Shown: piece by piece, positions 12,268 through 12,712 of the stretch
Position numbering within the stretch: the stretch's first letter is position 1
Layout of the letters: each line of letters begins with the position of its first letter
NCBI GenBank assembly: GCA_035369845.1
Contig: DAOOVD010000061.1
Location: 1-12,712 of the forward strand
Length of the DNA: 12,712 nucleotides
DNA from: DAOOVD01 sp035369845
GTDB lineage: Bacteria; Bacillota; Desulfotomaculia; Desulfotomaculales; Pelotomaculaceae
Direction: 5' to 3'
The notes under the pieces: model-generated
Databases searched by the model: none
What the model saw: only the letters and a program-made list of their open reading frames with translations
Told to the model about the DNA's origin: nothing
Program-made: the position numbers and the translations under genes

Positions 12268-12712
12268 GTGCGCCTGGCATGGGCGCTGTCTATAAGATGA
12301 AAGTCCCGAACGGTGAAGGTAGCAGTAGCCGTAGCTTAAGACAAGGGTGTCCACCGCGAGGTGGAATCTGAAGGAAGTCGGCATCCTGGAAAGGGAACTG
12401 CCTTCAGGAGGAGGCGGTGAATCCGCAGGGGACTGAAGGAGTGCCTAGTTTCCATCCGGCGAAAACCAGAGAAACGACCCGCGGGGAAGGTTGCACCTAC
12501 CTAATGGAGCAGGTGGTGGAAAGGAACAACATGTTCCATGCATTACACCGGGTCTTTAAAGATAAAATACGTCAACTGACATGTCGCAGCAAAAGCCAAT
12601 CCATGAAAGACCGAATTAATAACCTCAACACCTACATGGTAGGATGGATGGGTTACTTGTATTTGCTAAACTAAAAGTGTACCAATTTTAGCCCCTTGAT
12701 CAACGAAAAGTT
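12268..12712 (+). mobile_element. Group II intron (class IIC-like), internally deleted, open at the window end
   Basis: The sequence from GTGCGCC at 12268 matches the 5' end and first part of domain I of class IIC group II introns (GTGCGCC...GCATGGGCG, then GATGAAAGTCCCGAAC, GGTGAAGGTAGCAGTAG, CAAGGGTGTCC and GGAATCTGAAGGAAG). Class IIC introns typically insert just after rho-independent terminators, as here. After about 12385 the rest of domain I and domains II-III are missing or unrecognisable, and an open frame for intron-encoded protein begins about 30 bases later. No domain V is seen before the window ends. It is most likely a dead derivative. The 5' boundary is exact from the motif; the 3' end is outside the window. 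Confidence 0.85.
12417..12674 (+). pseudogene. Collapsed group II intron reverse transcriptase/maturase
   Basis: The 85-codon frame keeps an N-terminal segment of the intron-encoded protein (G-T-E-G-V-P-S-F-H-P-A-K-T-R-E-T-T and L-M-E-Q-V-V-E-R-N-N-M) and then, without a frame break, jumps to the maturase (X) domain: K-D-K-I-R-Q-L-T-C-R-S, then M-K-D-R-I-N-N-L-N-T-Y-M-V-G-W-M-G-Y. The whole polymerase core, including the catalytic Y-A-D-D box, is absent. It ends early at a TAA just after G-W-M-G-Y-L-Y, with the expected downstream maturase sequence out of frame or lost. It cannot have reverse transcriptase activity. A GTG at 12417 with AGGAGG upstream could still start it. Confidence 0.78.

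Noticed and set aside
12094..12384. 96-codon - strand frame over the DUF5615 end, terminator and intron
   Set aside because: It spans three unrelated well-explained structures and shows no domain.

Overview
The window looks like chromosomal DNA of an endospore-forming, GC-rich Gram-positive bacterium, most likely a Peptococcaceae (Desulfotomaculum/Pelotomaculum-like) clostridium. This rests on the gene order rpsK-rpsD-rpoA-rplQ-ecfA1-ecfA2-ecfT-truA-rplM-rpsI, on strong AGGAGG ribosome binding sites with frequent TTG starts, on a sporulation/germination amidase (cwlD), and on an Amj-type lipid II flippase. The genus is inference only.

Bases 1-6840 are the distal end of the ribosomal-protein supercluster, all on the + strand: the 3' part of rpsK, then rpsD, rpoA, rplQ, the energy-coupling-factor module ecfA1-ecfA2-ecfT, truA, and rplM-rpsI. 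The rplM-rpsI pair has its own strong promoter and a short structured leader, and ends at a clean rho-independent terminator (6814-6840).

Bases 6841-9600 are accessory DNA. An AT-rich MNT-HEPN toxin-antitoxin pair with its own extended -10 promoter is followed by the GC-rich amj gene, a decayed VapC-type PIN fragment, and, on the - strand, a ribbon-helix-helix antitoxin with a MazF/PemK toxin behind a promoter overlapped by a palindrome. cwlD follows on the - strand. In Bacillus cwlD lies just after rpsI on the same strand, so the accessory block and the orientation suggest rearrangement here.

Bases 10590-12712 are a patchwork of remnants and mobile DNA: a 5'-truncated S-layer-homology (SLH) gene end, a terminator, a roughly 275-bp imperfect inverted-repeat element with a central hairpin, a second terminator, a promoter-driven DUF433/DUF5615 (VapBC-like) pair, a second copy of the SLH tail plus terminator, and a class IIC group II intron just downstream of that terminator. 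The intron starts 12 bases after the terminator stem, as expected for this class, but lacks most of its ribozyme and the catalytic core of its reverse transcriptase. It runs to the window edge.

The housekeeping genes serve translation, transcription, tRNA pseudouridylation and vitamin uptake. The accessory genes form a dense cluster of three intact toxin-antitoxin modules plus one ruined toxin. No wholly new system can be demonstrated. The most unusual structures are the duplicated SLH-tail/terminator repeat around a toxin-antitoxin pair, the inverted-repeat element, and the collapsed intron.
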